From NCBI GenBank assembly GCA_030141605.1, contig JAQGDQ010000040.1, positions 464,501-528,500 of the forward strand: a stretch of 64,000 nt of DNA. Reading direction: 5' to 3'. Within the stretch, counting starts at the first letter, position 1; each line of letters starts with the position of its first letter. Shown one piece after another: positions 1 through 15,000 of this stretch. Origin of the DNA: Tubiluchus corallicola. Lineage: Eukaryota > Priapulida > Priapulimorpha > Priapulimorphida > Tubiluchidae. Made by a program: the position numbers and the translations under genes. The notes beneath the pieces are model-generated. The model was not told the origin of the DNA. It ran no database searches and saw only the letters and a list, made by a program, of their open reading frames with translations.

Positions 1-8
1 AGTTGCAG
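1..8 (+). CDS. GFM1: last 8 bases of the preceding GFM1 exon
   Basis: The window opens with AGTTGCAG followed by GTACAA, a good splice donor. Read in the phase required by the next exon at 594, these bases encode Leu-Gln directly before Ala-Ala-Ile-Arg-Arg. That matches the conserved Leu-Lys before Leu-Ala-Ile-Arg-Arg of animal GFM1. The segment is very short, so the call rests on phase, donor and protein alignment together. Confidence 0.6.
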
Positions 9-3000
9 GTACAAACTATACAAATACGAGATATTGGTGCTGTTTTTGTCTTTATGTTTTCTTTTAATGTTATTCATAAATTTCAGGAAAACTTTCACCT
101 GTGTGTCAAAAATTAGACAAAACAACATGTTGCGAACTATTTTCATATTACAATGTTGCCTTCATTTTTTGAAATTTCTATTTTTATAAACAAATAAGTT
201 TTTTATGACATTGGGGTAATGTGTATTGTAAATAATAGCATTACTGCATTCTGAAATGTAAAACGTTTAAGCTTATAGTTTAAGTTTGTTTCATTATCTT
301 GAAGCTTGACACATTTATTCTGCCAATTATTCTTCTCCTTTTTCAAAGTCAAATGTGAGAAGGTTTGCATGTGGAAACGGAAATTTGAGTTTAATTTGAA
401 ATGGGGAGACAGTGATAATGATCAACAGCCAAATGAAACTGACGCAGACTATTTCAAACTTACTAGTATTTTTCTTTTGCTCTGCAGGCATATTTCTTTT
501 CGACTTTCTGAGGATGTAATTCATTTAGACAAAAACATTTTTACGAAAGAATTGTAGCAAAAGCAAATGGACCAACTTACATTTTTATTCCAGGCTGCTA
601 TTCGAAGGAGCGTAATACAGCGCAAATTCACGCCTGTACTGGTAGGTTCTGCTCTGAAGAACAAAGGAGTACAACCATTGCTTGATGCTGCTGTTAATTA
701 CTTACCAAATCCATCAGAAATTCAGAACTTTGCTCTGCGTGAAACACAAGAGTAAGTGAAGTATTTGGCATATATGTTAGGTATAAATAGCATCTATCTA
801 CAGTGGCCTTGTGAAAGACCTGCTTAGAATGGTGTATTTATGCCATTTTTGTATGTGATTAATCGATGCATTTGACAAGTGCGACAATTATAAATGCATC
901 AATCACTAACTTTATTTGTAAAATTACATACTATAGTTGAGTGTACTTACTAGAGAATGTGCATGCACATCTAATTCATGTGTAATTCAAACAAGGAGAA
1001 AGATCTCTGATTTTGCTTCTGTATATTTTTTATAAATACTGCACTCATGAATGAAATAAACATTTATATACTAGAACAGAAATTCCCATATAGACCATAT
1101 TTATATTGTCTTTTAAATAATTTCAATTGTTAAAATAATTTCTTTAGCATATACAGCCAGCCAGCACACATTTATAAGAAAGCAATTTGAACTGAATTTG
1201 GCATCAACAATTTCGATCTAAGTTTGTGCATAGTATAATTTTAGCTACGTATTATTGAAGAACACGTAATGTCAAAATACTGATGAAATAATGAAATAAA
1301 CAAAAAATACACCAGGTTTTACTGCAACAAGCATAGTGTATTTACTTATTTACATGGTATAAGCTAGCCCAATCTTTAGTGAAATGTGCGGGCTTCAAAA
1401 CAAGTGTTTGTAATTGTCTGTAGCTTATGTTTGCTAAATCATTAAGTGATTAAGATGTTTATCAGCTGCAGGCTATCCGCACATTAAGTCACTTTGTAGA
1501 AAACAAAGGTGTAGAGTGTAGACGATAACATGATTATCACACTATACAGACGCAGAGCTTTAATACATGTCAGGATTCTCTGAAAGTCAAGTTTTTTTGT
1601 AATGATTTATAATTTTTCTAGGGGTCAGTCTGAGAAGTTACACATGAATCCAATACGTAATGATAAAAATCCATGTATTGCCTTAGCATTCAAACTAGAG
1701 GTGAGCTGTACGAAGATATCAAAAAATATGTAATATATGTATCGGTAGTGTTTTTAGCTTTTATGTGTCCGAAAAGTGCATTACTTTGCAATTGTTCATT
1801 TGATTTTTTTTAACTTGACAATAGTCTCAACTGTCCCTGTGATTGACTACCAGGACCACCACAGCCTTTCTAAATAAAAAGTAGTACAAGCTTCTTTTCT
1901 TCCTATTAAACGCATTTTGCTTGTGACTAATTGTTTAAAAAGTGCAGCTAAATACTTTTCCTTGTAAGATCATGCCAGAATGTGTCATTATTTATTCAAA
2001 GACACGTAGTTGCTAGATATTTTTTGTTTATTTAATTTTTTATCACATATTTTCTTTACACAATTGCATTAAATTTCTAAAAGAAAATCAACGTTTGTAG
2101 GCTGCTATACTACATTATTTTTCTTTGTCGTCTTATGGCCTCTGGATAATCTTCAGCAATACTTGTTCTGTACTGAGAAATATATTAGAAAAATTGGCTT
2201 GGGTAGAGTCTTAAACCAATAATAATTTCCATCCTGCTGGTGCCAGATTTCAAATGATAGGCAATATTGCTATAACCTGTTGAAGTACTATAATGAGTCT
2301 GTAAAGTTACTATTTGGAAGTTGCTTTTCAGTCAGCATAATTTTGTATAAACTTGTATTGTAATTGTATAAAATTATATTTATTTTTAGCAAGTTTATAT
2401 TTTACTCAGTGAGTACCTAGTTTTTATTATAGATGCATTCCTGTTTGAATATTAATGCAAAGAGTTCTATATTTATTATAGATGATTATTTATTATATGT
2501 AGAAAAAAGTATTAAACTATTTCTTTTGCTAGGCTGGCAGATTTGGTCAACTTACATATCTTCGTGTTTATCAAGGGCAAATGAAGAAAGGTGATACTAT
2601 TTGGAACACCCGTACTGGAAAAAGAATGAAGGTTTCCCGTCTTGCCCGAATGCATTCTGATGAAATGGAGGTAAAGCTGTTTTATACTTCTGATTAGATC
2701 AGGATATTGCAATTATCAGAACAACGGGAGCAACAAGCTATAATAGGGATGTTAAATGATAGAAATTTGATGATAAGGTAATGATACAATGTGACAGGAT
2801 AAATTATTTTAAGTGATAAAAACATATATTTCTGTAATATTATTTTGTGTATGCGAGGTGTACATAACTGAGCTAATGCATCTAAATACAGCATTTGGCA
2901 ATTGCACATCACTGAGGACAATTGCTGTTGATAGGAGAAAGTATGTGAAAATGATGTGAACAAGCTTACAAATCACTGGCATAGTTAGGAGGGCAGAGGG

Positions 3001-6000
3001 GTCGGTTTGCTTTGGGTGGTACATTTCAGAGTGTGGCACTTTGATCAAATGTACTGAAAAAATTGAACTGTTTCTTCTGTCAGAACAGTAGAAAGGCAAA
3101 ATAATTTGACGCAATTTAATTTTCCACGTAAACAACACAGCATCTTTTGTCTAAAGTTTGCGACAAAGGAAGATGATAATCAGTAACTTAATATCTTTGT
3201 AATGTTTACTTGGTTTTCTTTGCTTTCAAAACTGCTGCACAGCTCACATTTCAAGTTTAACATAAAAGTGCATTTTTATAATCACAATCTTACCTCTGTT
3301 ATAAGTTTGAAGAGACAATTTCCTTTTTCACAAACAAATTTTTTCAATAGTTCTTTATTATTTTATGAATGTATCTCCACAACTCATCGCAACACTGCAA
3401 AATTTTACAAATCTAAATCTTTCTAAACGAGGATATTGTTATGTTGCATTATTTGTCTGGGAGAGAGGGCCAGCAAACTCAAGTGCAGTTCCAGGTGCCT
3501 CATGCACTAACTACTTTAAGGATATAAATAACTCTAACTTTATTTTTTGTGTAATTAATCCTATGCATAAATAGAAAATTAAGGTGAAGTAATTTGTAAA
3601 CCCTAGCAATAGGCAGTGATACAATATCTACCAAATTTGTTGCAATAATGATATTTCCTAGACTAAACTGTGACAGTGCACTTATAATTCTTGATTGTTT
3701 TTGTCAGGATTTATTTAATTAGGCTTAAAAGTGCACGTCACAAAAGAAATTGATTTTTATTAGCCATCAAATTAAAGATAACGTGTATTGTCGTTACTGT
3801 TGTGGTGTAATATTTAGGAAAAATTACAGAACGACAGTCTCAATTAATCTAAATAAGCTAGGCATTAAATTCAATTGCTTTATTTAATTACAAATATATA
3901 ATGAATGAAAAACTGTGCACAGATCATTAAAACAAAACTGTATAAGTGTGTACGAAGCTACAAGCATACCTGTACCGGGTTTACCATGTCAGAGCTCCAG
4001 TCCTAGCATTAACTGCGTCACCATTCCATTTCCATTCCGTTACCATGGTTTCATCACTCCATATTGCAAACGTAACTACTTCATTCCATTCCATGTCTTA
4101 TCGATCCATACCATACCATCCGTAGTTCGACACCTCCAGGTTCCGACAGCTGCTGGCAGCTCAGCTCACGGACCACCACCTCTTTGCCTCACTGCTGCTA
4201 CAGTAGCTACACGTCAGTCTAGCTTGCCTGACTCCATCCACCAACTTGCTGAGAGTCTCACCAATACAAGTCTAGATTAGGTTCTGTATTCCATAGACCA
4301 TGTTAACAAGCTGTTTCTACTCCTCTTATATCATTAGAGAAGTTCCACAATAGTATAAGTCAAAACACCTCAATTAAGCTCGTTAAAGAGATGTTCAAAC
4401 TGAGCCGTGTAGACAGAGTTTTGACGTGCCTGCCACACGTTACGACATGCTGAAAAACTAAATATCGACTGTCTAGCTAGATCGAGAAATTCTCTTCTCC
4501 ACGACCTGTAGGAATCACCTGTGTTTATGCATTTTTAAAATAACCAATGAGAGGCAAGTATGCGTTAAACATAACTAGGATGCCTGTACCAATTTCATAA
4601 TTGTGGACGTATGCAAAACTAAACTGCTTCATCTCTTAAAGAAGTATTTTAAGTTCAAATAATCTGAAGACTATAATGGGCCACATATAGAAATTAATCT
4701 AATTGTTAAGAATAAAAATTATTAGGTGAAGCAGTATTTATATGGCTTGTGTAGGCATTCAAAATAAAAGATCAGGCTTGGACAGTAGTACGTCCGATAG
4801 GGCACAAAAATAGGGCGCTATCGCAATAACAATAAAAACAAATTTGCATTGCTACGATAATTGATACATACCTTAGCTATGACAGTGCATTAGTGTCATT
4901 GGCGAGTACTCTAATTGTCATTGTAATCTTATTTTTTCATAAAATTCTGTAAGTGGAATATATTCGTGTAGGATGTGACTGAACTCTTGGCTGGGGATAT
5001 TGGTGCACTGTTTGGGGTAGACTGTGCTAGTGGTGATACCTTTGTAAATCACTCTGGTCTAAACCTCTCTATGGTAAGTACAAAAAAGATAAAGTACTTT
5101 AATTACTCTTGTTAGTAAATATTTGGCATTTTCATACCTTGCTGATTTTATTTTTGTGGTTAAAAGGTTTGCCATATTCTTGTTTCACTAATTTAAACTT
5201 ATGGTCACATTTCATTATCTATAATAATTACCAAAATGTTTTTGTTAGATAATATATGATTAATGGACACAGAATAGAGCTAGTGATGGTGTTACAAATG
5301 GGGAAAATTTTCAGTGACAGAAATTTTCCTTGAGATTTTTGCACACGTTTGGAAAAGTAAAAATTTAAATGCGGTCCTGCAGTTTGTCATTGGAACAAAC
5401 AATTGCAGCTAATTTTAAGTAAAGACTTTCAAATTTTGTGTGTCACTGGACTAACACAAGATTGAATTCTGAGTCTAGCCTCACATTGTTAATGGAATGG
5501 TTTCTGCTAAATAAAAGTATCTACTTTATGTGCAACGTGTTTCTGTAGCAATAGTTTTTTTGATGTAAGCTGTTCTTTAAAAAAATGTAAAAAATAAAAA
5601 AAAAACATTATATAACACCTTAGAATATTTTGAGCTGTAGTTCAAAATTGACTGTTGTTGGTTTTGCTTTAAATAAAATAATAGGTGGACAAAATTTATT
5701 ATTTGGCAAAACATTAAAAAATCATATGGCTGATGTAAGAGGCTTTGTATGATGTAAGATGTATCTTTGAAAAAAATCTTAAAAGCATTACTTCTTTCTT
5801 AAATGCATCAACTGCTGACAATGAACATATTTGTCTAACAATTTACCGCATGGACATATGCTAACATGACGGCATGGTATTGCTTGATGTTAAGTTATTT
5901 ACATTGTCTAAACATTGTTGTTCATGTGGCTTCGGCTTTGTGGCTTCAGACATGTGACTTGTAGGCAACGAGAAAAAAATTTATATTGACATTACCGTAA

Positions 6001-9000
6001 GCTTGATGTGTTTTTCATTGTTTAGGCCCACTCCTATAATTAGTGATTTAGTGCAACTTTTCAGATATCATTTTCAGGAATCTATACATGTTCCCGAACC
6101 TGTCATCTCCATGTCGATAAAGCCAGCTCTCAACAAAGACATGGATCACTTCTCTAAAGCAATAAATAGATTCACAAGAGAAGATCCAACGTTTCGTGTT
6201 CATTATGATACTGACAATAAGGAGACAATCGCTTCGGGTATGGGTGAGCTACACCTGGAGATTTACTCACAGGTAGGTTGATTAAGGCAGGTAGGTAGGT
6301 TTTTAAAAAAGGATCATATTTTTCTCACACCCTTACCTAGGTATCAGTTTATTCGTGATGACTCTACAACCAATGCAGGTGGTGTGGGATTGTATATCAG
6401 AAACTCAATAATTTTTTCGGAAATGCCTAAGTACAAAATACACAACTCAGACTGTAAAAATGGGTCCACAAACCGTATGCAACTGGAGAATATGTGGATC
6501 GAAATAGAAACTCCACCCAACATCAAAAACATTTTATGTGGAGTCATCTATAGACACCCAAATACTAACATTGAAGAATTTCATGAAAAACTAGAAAGCA
6601 AATTATCTTTAATTAACAGAACTAACAAATTTTGCTATATATGCGGTGACATAAACATTAATTTACTACATAGTGACAGCAAAACCTCAGTGACAAATTA
6701 TACAAACATGTTATTCTCTAATAATTTTGTGCCAATTTTAACTAAACCAACAAGAATAACTCATCACACTAATACACTCATTGATCATATTTACACAAAT
6801 GACCCCACCAACCACGTAACACCTGGAATTTTGCTTTATCAAGTAGCAGATCATCTTCCTATATTTGCAATTATAAAGCATACTAAACTGAAAATGAAAT
6901 CCAACAAAATCACCGCCAGAAATTTTAAAAATTCAACTGAACAAATTTTTTTAAATAACCTGCAGCTAGAATTAGCCAAAATAAATTTTAATGACTTGGA
7001 AACTAATGAGGGATTTAGCAAATTTAATGAAATACTCTTCAATGTGTTCAATAATCATTTTCCTTTGCAAACTTTGTCTAGTAAAGACACTATTACATTT
7101 CAAAATCCATGGATACCTAAGGGAATTTTAAACAGTATTAAAACCAGATCACGTCTTTACAAATCACACAAACTCTCAAATAATTTATACAAACAAATCT
7201 ACTACAAATCCTACTCTAATAAATTTAATCATGTCAAAGAATCATCAAAAAAGCAATATTACACTGAAACACTGCAAAAACATAAGAATAACATGAAAAA
7301 AACTTGGAAAACAATAAACAGTATTATAAAAACTGATTCAAAAACACGACAAACACCAAGTAAGTTAACAATAAACAATGTAGACTATACAGATACATAT
7401 GATATTGCCAGTAAACTAAATGAGTTTTTTACGCCCTGACATGGCTGCCAAAATACCTAAACCTAAAGTTAATTTTACTGACTTTTTAAAAAATCTTAAC
7501 CCAAATTCTTTTTTCATTAATCCTTTTACTGAAAATGAAACATGCACACTTTTAAATACACTTAATTCAAACAAATCACCAGGACCAGAAAATATACCAA
7601 TACCTTTTTTTAAATCTGCAAGTCAAATTATTTCACCAATACTCACATTACTGTTCAATAAATCGGTTATTACTGGAACTTTTCCAAATATACTAAAAAT
7701 AGCGAAAGTTATTCCTTTATATAAAACTGGCTCTCCACATGAACCTGGCAATTACAGACCAATATCTCTCTTATCACCAGTATCAAAAGTTTTTGAGAGG
7801 CTAATTTACAAGAGATTATACCAGTTTGTTGTGATAAGCAATATCCTAAGTAAATACCAATTTGGTTTCAGAAAAATATTTCAACTGCCCTTGCTGTATC
7901 CGAATTAATAGACACGATCTCTCTAGACACTGACAAAAAATTACTGAATTATGGAATATTTTTAGACTTATCAAAAGCTTTTGATACCGTACAGCATAGT
8001 ATACTAATAGCCAAATTAAACCATTATGGCATCAGAGGTCTACCTTTGCAACTAATTCAGTCATATCTTACTAACAGAAAACAATTCATATCTATTAACA
8101 ATGTATCATCAGACTATAAACACATATCGTGTGGAGTGCCACAAGGCTCTAATTTAGGACCGCTTCTATTCTTAATATATATTAATGACCTTCCCACTTA
8201 CAGCAACTTTCGAACCTGAATATTTGCCGATGACACTAATTTGTTCATGTCTGACTCCAATATAAATAATCTGCAAAAATCTGTTAATGAAGAAAATAGA
8301 CCTGTGGATGAGGACAAACCAGCTATCAATTAACTACAAAAAAAAAACAAATTTATGATAATCAACAACAAGCAAATTAACAGTGCTAGTAATCCAAAAT
8401 TTCATATTATAATAAACAAACACAAAATTGAAAAAACAGACAACATCAAATACTTGGGCCTACTCATTGATAACAAATTAACATGGGAACCACATATAAA
8501 ACACATAACATACAAATTAAGTCGAATTACCGGAATAATTTTAAAAATAAGGCACTACGTTGACCAATATATTCTGAAACTTCTATATAATTCATTAATT
8601 TTCCCTTATTTACCATATTCCATCTTAACATGGGGTACGGCTTCTGCATCAATTCAAAAATTAATACAGACACAACAAAACAAAATAGTAAAATTAATAA
8701 CTTTTGCTCGCAAATATGATCATGCTATACCATCGTTCGTAAAATTACAAATTTTAAAGGTAAGAGATATTTACAATTTTGAGTTGTTCAAATTTATGTA
8801 TAAATTCAATGCTGGTTTATTACCAGAACTTTTTAGTGTATAGTTCACTAATGTTTCTGATATACATTCCTACTTCACAAGAGCTGTTTCTAATGAACAG
8901 TATTTTGTGGAGAGATTTTTTGCCCGACATGGTTTCAATAGCTTAAAATCACGAGGAGTTAAATTATGGAATTCATTGCCAAAAGATACCTTTGAAGGTA

Positions 9001-12000
9001 GCTTATTTTCTGCTTCCAAAAATGCACAAAATCTTACTAAATGGATATACCGGTAGTACATAACTTGTAAGACTAATGAGCAAGCTAGCAAGCTTTTTTC
9101 TTTTCTTTTTTCTCCTCATCTCCTAAGTAATTGTTGCTCTTTCTCATACATACTTTTTCTCATAAATTTTTCTATATTATACTTTTTTGTGACTTATATT
9201 TTTCTTTCCATATTCTCAGTTTTTAACTTCACTCACTAGCTTTGGTCAAATTATCCTGTTAATAAGACCCCATTTGAAACTACTACATATAATAATCCTA
9301 ATTACTGAATAATTGTATTGTTTTGTTTAGATTTTGGTATCCAACTTTTTCTTTCAGTTCTTTTTGGATAATTTGTATCATTTATACTGTTATTATTATT
9401 ATTTTTTCTTATTTGTTTTTGTTTTTGTTATCTGCAGCTTCACCGTTAATTTTTAATATACTAATCTATTTATAAGAAAGGGCAGGAGACTAGATGACCC
9501 TATGGTCCTTCCCTGCCCTGCTCCATGATTATAATTACTTAATATTTAATATATAAAAAACTTTTGATGTTAACCTAATTGGAGAAAATAAGTGTTCTAT
9601 GTCTATGTCTATGTCTTGATGTTTTAGCAGAACGTACTTATCATTCATTGACTGAAATGATAAAAGTGCCACAGAATAACTGTTTTACAAATAGAAATTA
9701 ATAATACAGCATAAGAATAATCATATACAAGGGAGCTTTTTTAAAGGAAAGACCATACCTTCCGAGAAGTTAGGCTTATTTCAATGCCCTGGAAAAATGT
9801 TAGAAGGATTTAGTAGTGAAAGTTAGATAAGTGCTCGTGTAATTAGTAAAATCACTTTAAACTCCTGATCATTTCACACCATTTTGAACACCTTTCTTCC
9901 ACCAATGATGCCATTCATCAACTAAAAAAGCAGCACACTGTCAATTTCCATTAAAAGTATAATAAGCTTTTACAAAAAATTAAACAACAACTTATTTTGT
10001 AACGTTTTTGCATGAACATTAGGTAAGCAAGTGGTTTCAATTAGTTTAAGCAGCTCCTCGGAAGTAGTTTAAGTAGCTGAAAGCCACTAGGTGCTTACGA
10101 AAAGTTATGAAGTCCACCAGTTACATGATAATTTTCAAGCAAATGGCAGCTACCGCCGCGTCTGAAAATTCCTATTCTGCGGTACTACAAATTAACTTTT
10201 TTTGTACTTTATATACAGTTTTTTTGCAAATTTCTTTGTTATATTTTCCAAGCCCTTAAAGGGATTGCTGTAAAACAAACCCTACATGCTTAATGACTTG
10301 CCCTTTCCTTTAAACATTTACTGAGCATGGATTTTAAACCCGGAACCTTTACATTACAAGTCTAAGGCCTTGATCATGCAGGGTGTAGTAATCAAGGTAG
10401 GTCATAATTCAGCCCTAATAGCTTACCAACCAATTCAGCATTTCCGAGGCTTGGTTTGCTCACTAATTGTATTCTTTTTCATTAACTTAGAACCAGTTAT
10501 TTGCTTTTTTATAATTTATTAATTAATTTATAATCTTAATTTCGAGATTACTAGTTAGTAACAGTGTGAACTCACAGTTATAAAACCAAACTTTGTAAGC
10601 TAGAAGAAAATGATGTGGAAACACATTAGAACAGAACTTGGTTGATGGACTTAGATTGTAAATTCACTTTACTTCAGTCAACATGCTGTTGACCAGTGCA
10701 AGTGTTTGTCCAATCCCAACTGCTCACTAACCAATTTAACATTTCCAAGTATTATCAGTCTTGACTTTCACGTTTTCTTTCATTCGGTTAAGTTAGGTTT
10801 TCAAAATTTAATAATTATCAGCTTATCAGTCATTAATGAATAGTCTCTGTGATTATAACTACTTTAGATTTTAAATTGATTTTAAAAAATAATCCTGTTA
10901 GTTACTAATTATTCTGCTGTTTGTTGATTGGTAAATTACTAATATTGCATTAAAACCTGATTCCATCACAATTATTGCAGAGGCTTAATTTGAAGCTCAG
11001 CTTAGTCACCTGCGACTTTTTCTCACATTTGTCTTCTGTTGTTTGAGTTTTGTTACAAAAACGTAACCACTGTGGGTTTATTTGATTAATTAGTAATTAA
11101 TGCTCTTGAATTTAATATCATCATAAGCATTCATGACAGTTTAAAAGTACATAAAAGTACATTTCTTAATCCTAGCTGTTTCAGATAACAATAACGTAAG
11201 CTAAATGTTGTCATAAATCAGAACATGTATTCCTACATTTTTTGTTTTGTCTTTTTTTGTCTTTGCAAGTTAGAATACAATTACATTTCATGCAGATCAT
11301 TAATGTATTTTATAGTTACATTATTTTATGAAACATGCATAGTTAAATTAGGTTCTTCATTTGCTATAGCTGTTACTATATTTATTTTATAATTGTAGAG
11401 GATGGAGAGAGAATATAACTGCAAGTGTTTGCTAGGAAAGCCTAAAGTTAGCTTTCGAGAAACGATTACAGCACCTGTTGAGTAAGAATATGATTTAATT
11501 TCTTAAAAGACAACCGGACGATTGTGTAGACATTAGTTCAAAATAAAGTATGCTCTAAAATATTGAAAACTACAACAGCTTTTTTAAGTCAAAACTTAGA
11601 TAGTTCGGATAGTTTAACCTCGGATAGTTACATTTTGTTAAACTTTCAAAGCTTTGCGCGGCTCAGTAAATCCACTAAGACCGATGGCACCTTTTTCATC
11701 TCATTTGTGTGGCTGACAAATAAGCGCAATGCTGTGATAAGCATATTCATGAACTGCAGTGTTTGTCTGTGACGCCACTGTGATGTAAAGCTCATTTTCG
11801 TGACATTGCAGCAGCCTCTTATAGTAATCTTTCCTTTACGCACAAACGTGCTTGACGTACAGGGAAGGTGCCTACCATTGTGCAAACTGTGGTTAGTTCG
11901 CGATATAAGCGATAGCTGTGTTTGGTTGCCGTTAACTAATTTTCCGAAGTCATTATTCAAATATTAGAAACAATTGCTAACTTTTATAGGCAAGAAAATT

Positions 12001-15000
12001 TATATTCTAGACAGTAAGTTATAATGAGATGTAGTCTAATCAATCGTCTGGTTTTCCTTTAATAAATGTGTACAAGTTTCAAAATAAAAATATAGATTAA
12101 AAAATACTATACTATCATTTACCTTTTTTCATTTACTAGCAGCAACCTAGTATAAAAAACTTCCTTTGAAATCTGAAACCTAATTTGTTAGATTATAACT
12201 GTGATTGCCAGAGAGTTTGCAAACCATTGCGGTTCATTTTTAATAATTATTACCCATTGTGGGCAATGGGTTGGAGAAATAAAGGAGATGCCGCAATGGG
12301 TAATAATTGATAAAAATAATCCGTAGTTGTCTATAAACACCCTTGCAATCACATTCATAATCTAACTAATTAATGATATCGTTGGTTACCAGCTAATTTA
12401 AAAAAAGTGTTGAGATATCGTAAATGTCTAATTTGTTTTTTACGTTTTGCAGGTTTGACTACTTGCATAAAAAGCAACATGGAGGCGCAGGACAGTACGG
12501 TCGTGTTATTGGATATCTAGAACCTCTTCCACCTGAAGAGTTTACTAAAGTCATATTTAGTGATGAAACTGTGGGTACAAACGTGCCAAAAAACTTTGTT
12601 CCAGCTATTAAGAAAGGGTTTATGCAGACAACAGAGAAAGGTACTTTGACTGGACATAAGATGTCAGGCGTAAAGTTTCGCTTGCTTGATGGTATGTTTG
12701 TATGCTATTCTCACCGTTTTGTTAATGCGAAGTATAGTTTTGTTAAAAAATCCTTAAATATGTGTGTTGATCCAAATATTAAACAAATAAAAAATGATCA
12801 TCTTGTATTTGTTATCTTAAGAAACTCAGGTGTAAATTTCTGCTATATTTTTACTTGTGTGTTAAACAACTATAAAGTGTTTTTCGTTGCAGCTAAATTT
12901 ATTCTTCAGCCAAATTGGCGTCAGTGGTAAAACTCCTGTTTGATGTACATAAAAACTGTATAGTTTCATTTTTATTTTAAAATTAGAAAATTTAATTTGA
13001 GTTTTCATAGATGACCAAGATCATCACTTTATTGAAAAAATACAGTTAAGCTAATGATTAGTTGTTGAATAAATGTGTGCTTAAAAAGTTGAAGGAAATG
13101 CCAAGCCTTCTGGGACATTAGGCTTATTTCTCTATTAACGAAATTGTTAGAAGCATTTAGTAATAAAAGTGCATTAAGCACCTCGTGAAATTAGTGAAAT
13201 CATTTTAAAGTCGTGATCATTTCACGCTTGCGCGCTTCCATTTTGAATGTTCATTCTTCCACGAATGATATTGTTCTCGACTGAAGAAAAGCAGCGCATT
13301 ATCAATTTCAGTCAAAAGTACAATAAGTTTTCACAAAAAATTAGATAGCTAACTTTAGGATAGTTTTATGTGAATATTAAGCGAGCTGCAGATGTCAGAA
13401 TTAGTTTAAGAAGCACTCACTTACAGAAATCACGAAGTCCACCAGCTACGTCATAATTTTGGAGTGAATGACAGTTACCACTGCCCCTGAAAATTTGTAT
13501 ACAGCAATAGTGTAAATTAATTTAAATGCATTATAGACAGTTTCTTGCAGATTTCTTTTATTTTTCTAAGTTTAAGTGATAACAGTAAAATAAATCCAAC
13601 ATGCTAAGTTACTTATCCTTTCCTTTGCAAAACTCTGCTGAAATTGGAACTTACTCAAACAAAAGCATGAAACATTGTTTAATTAGCATTTTATTTAAAC
13701 TTTCCTTTTATTAAAGAAAACACGTGCTCTTTCCAAAAGAGTATTGACAGCTTGTGAATTGTTTATGTTCTCAGTTAAATAAAGGCTTAGGGTCCAAGCA
13801 GCAAAATTGTTTAGTTATAATTTTTATGTATTTTTTTCAGGTGACCATCATATTGTTGATTCAAATGAAATATCTTTTATTCTCGCCGCTCATGGCGCCA
13901 TAAAACAGTGTAAGTTTATTTTTTGGTGCAGTTATTGTGATCAAACGTCTTTGCTTTTGCTCTCCTCATTTATTATTACCATTTGGACAAATTAAAGTCT
14001 TTCTGTAGGATCTAAGGCCCTCCTGAATTAGATACCATGGACCATAAAATGGATGAATACTAGAAGTGTTTGCGAATATTACCAGGAAAGCATAAATTAT
14101 GACAGTGACAAACTCGACTACTGACCACTTACAGCAGCTGGTCTTCATTTGGTGGTAGGCACCGAGTATTCATGTTACTGGTCAACAAAAGAAAGGCCCA
14201 GCTGTTTTGTTGCTAGCAAGTGTTCATCGAGCAATTATTGGTGTTAAACATCAATGGTTAATAATTATAAAATGGTAATACTGAAAGCAAATTGTGTCAT
14301 CATTTTTCTTAGAGACAATGATATTTTGATCCATACCATCAGTTGTGTTTATAATTACATAATTTAGCCACTCAGCAGCTGTCAGTTATTTTGCAACCTG
14401 CCTAATTCGTTGCCTATATTGCTTCTCAAAAATATCACTTCATAAACAAGGTTGTAAAGCTCAGTACACAATAATTTAGCTTTCACTTTTAGGGCCTGTT
14501 TTATTGGTGAAAAGTATTACACACACTGCTCTTTTCATTCTAAAAATTAATACAACTAGCTTGCCATCACTATTATCCATTTGACAAATACGGTTCTTAC
14601 AGGTTATGAGTATGGAACTTGGCAAGTTATTGAACCAATCATGACAGTTGAAGTTACAGCACCAGCGGAATTTCAGGGTGCAGTCATGGCACAATTGAGT
14701 CGCCGTTCTGGTATCATCACTGGTACAGATACTGCAGAGGGCTATTTCTCATTGCGAGCTGAGGTTGGTATCAGTAGCAATATCAGTAATAATAGCTAAG
14801 TGATCGTGGTATGTGCTTGGCAACTGAAGTTAAGAATAGCCGACTTGGACAGTGAATGGATCGGTGACCGCTGTCAGGTCATTGTCAGTGTCTCACCTTA
14901 CAGGCATTGCCTTGACAATTAACTAGGCTCCAGGCATTGCAGAACTCATAACCATTGAGTGGATCCTGCTCATTGAATAAGTTGCAGTGTATCAAATTGT

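Larger units (their letters stand above)
6310..9616 (+). mobile_element. LINE A: 5'-truncated, broken CR1/L2-like retrotransposon
   Basis: Non-LTR retrotransposon in the GFM1 intron 6273-11398, in sense orientation. Reading starts near 6331 inside an AP-type endonuclease ([10 protein letters not shown]). The rest of the endonuclease lies in the frame 6384-7439, with [18 protein letters not shown] and ADHLPIF. The frame shifts at about 7420-7439 into the RT start ([19 protein letters not shown], frame 7420-7908). It shifts again through the RT palm: [11 protein letters not shown] near 7970, GVPQGS near 8130, and FADDT near 8224 with a stop just before it. A frame at 8355-8843 carries the RT thumb, and homology (KLWNSLP) continues past an in-frame stop to about 9055. 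The 3' tail ends in about three TCTATG units at 9596-9615, typical of CR1/L2 3' ends. The copy is dead. LINE C at 58.5-61.2 kb is of the same clade. The 5' boundary is uncertain. Confidence 0.85.

Noticed and set aside
306-557. 83-aa plus-strand frame upstream of the first complete GFM1 exon
   Set aside because: It does not match the GFM1 segment expected there and has no other motif.
3915-4280. 121-aa plus-strand frame in a GFM1 intron
   Set aside because: Low-complexity CATTCC/CCATAC-rich DNA, no domain, and it sits between verified exons at 2533-2670 and 4972-5073.
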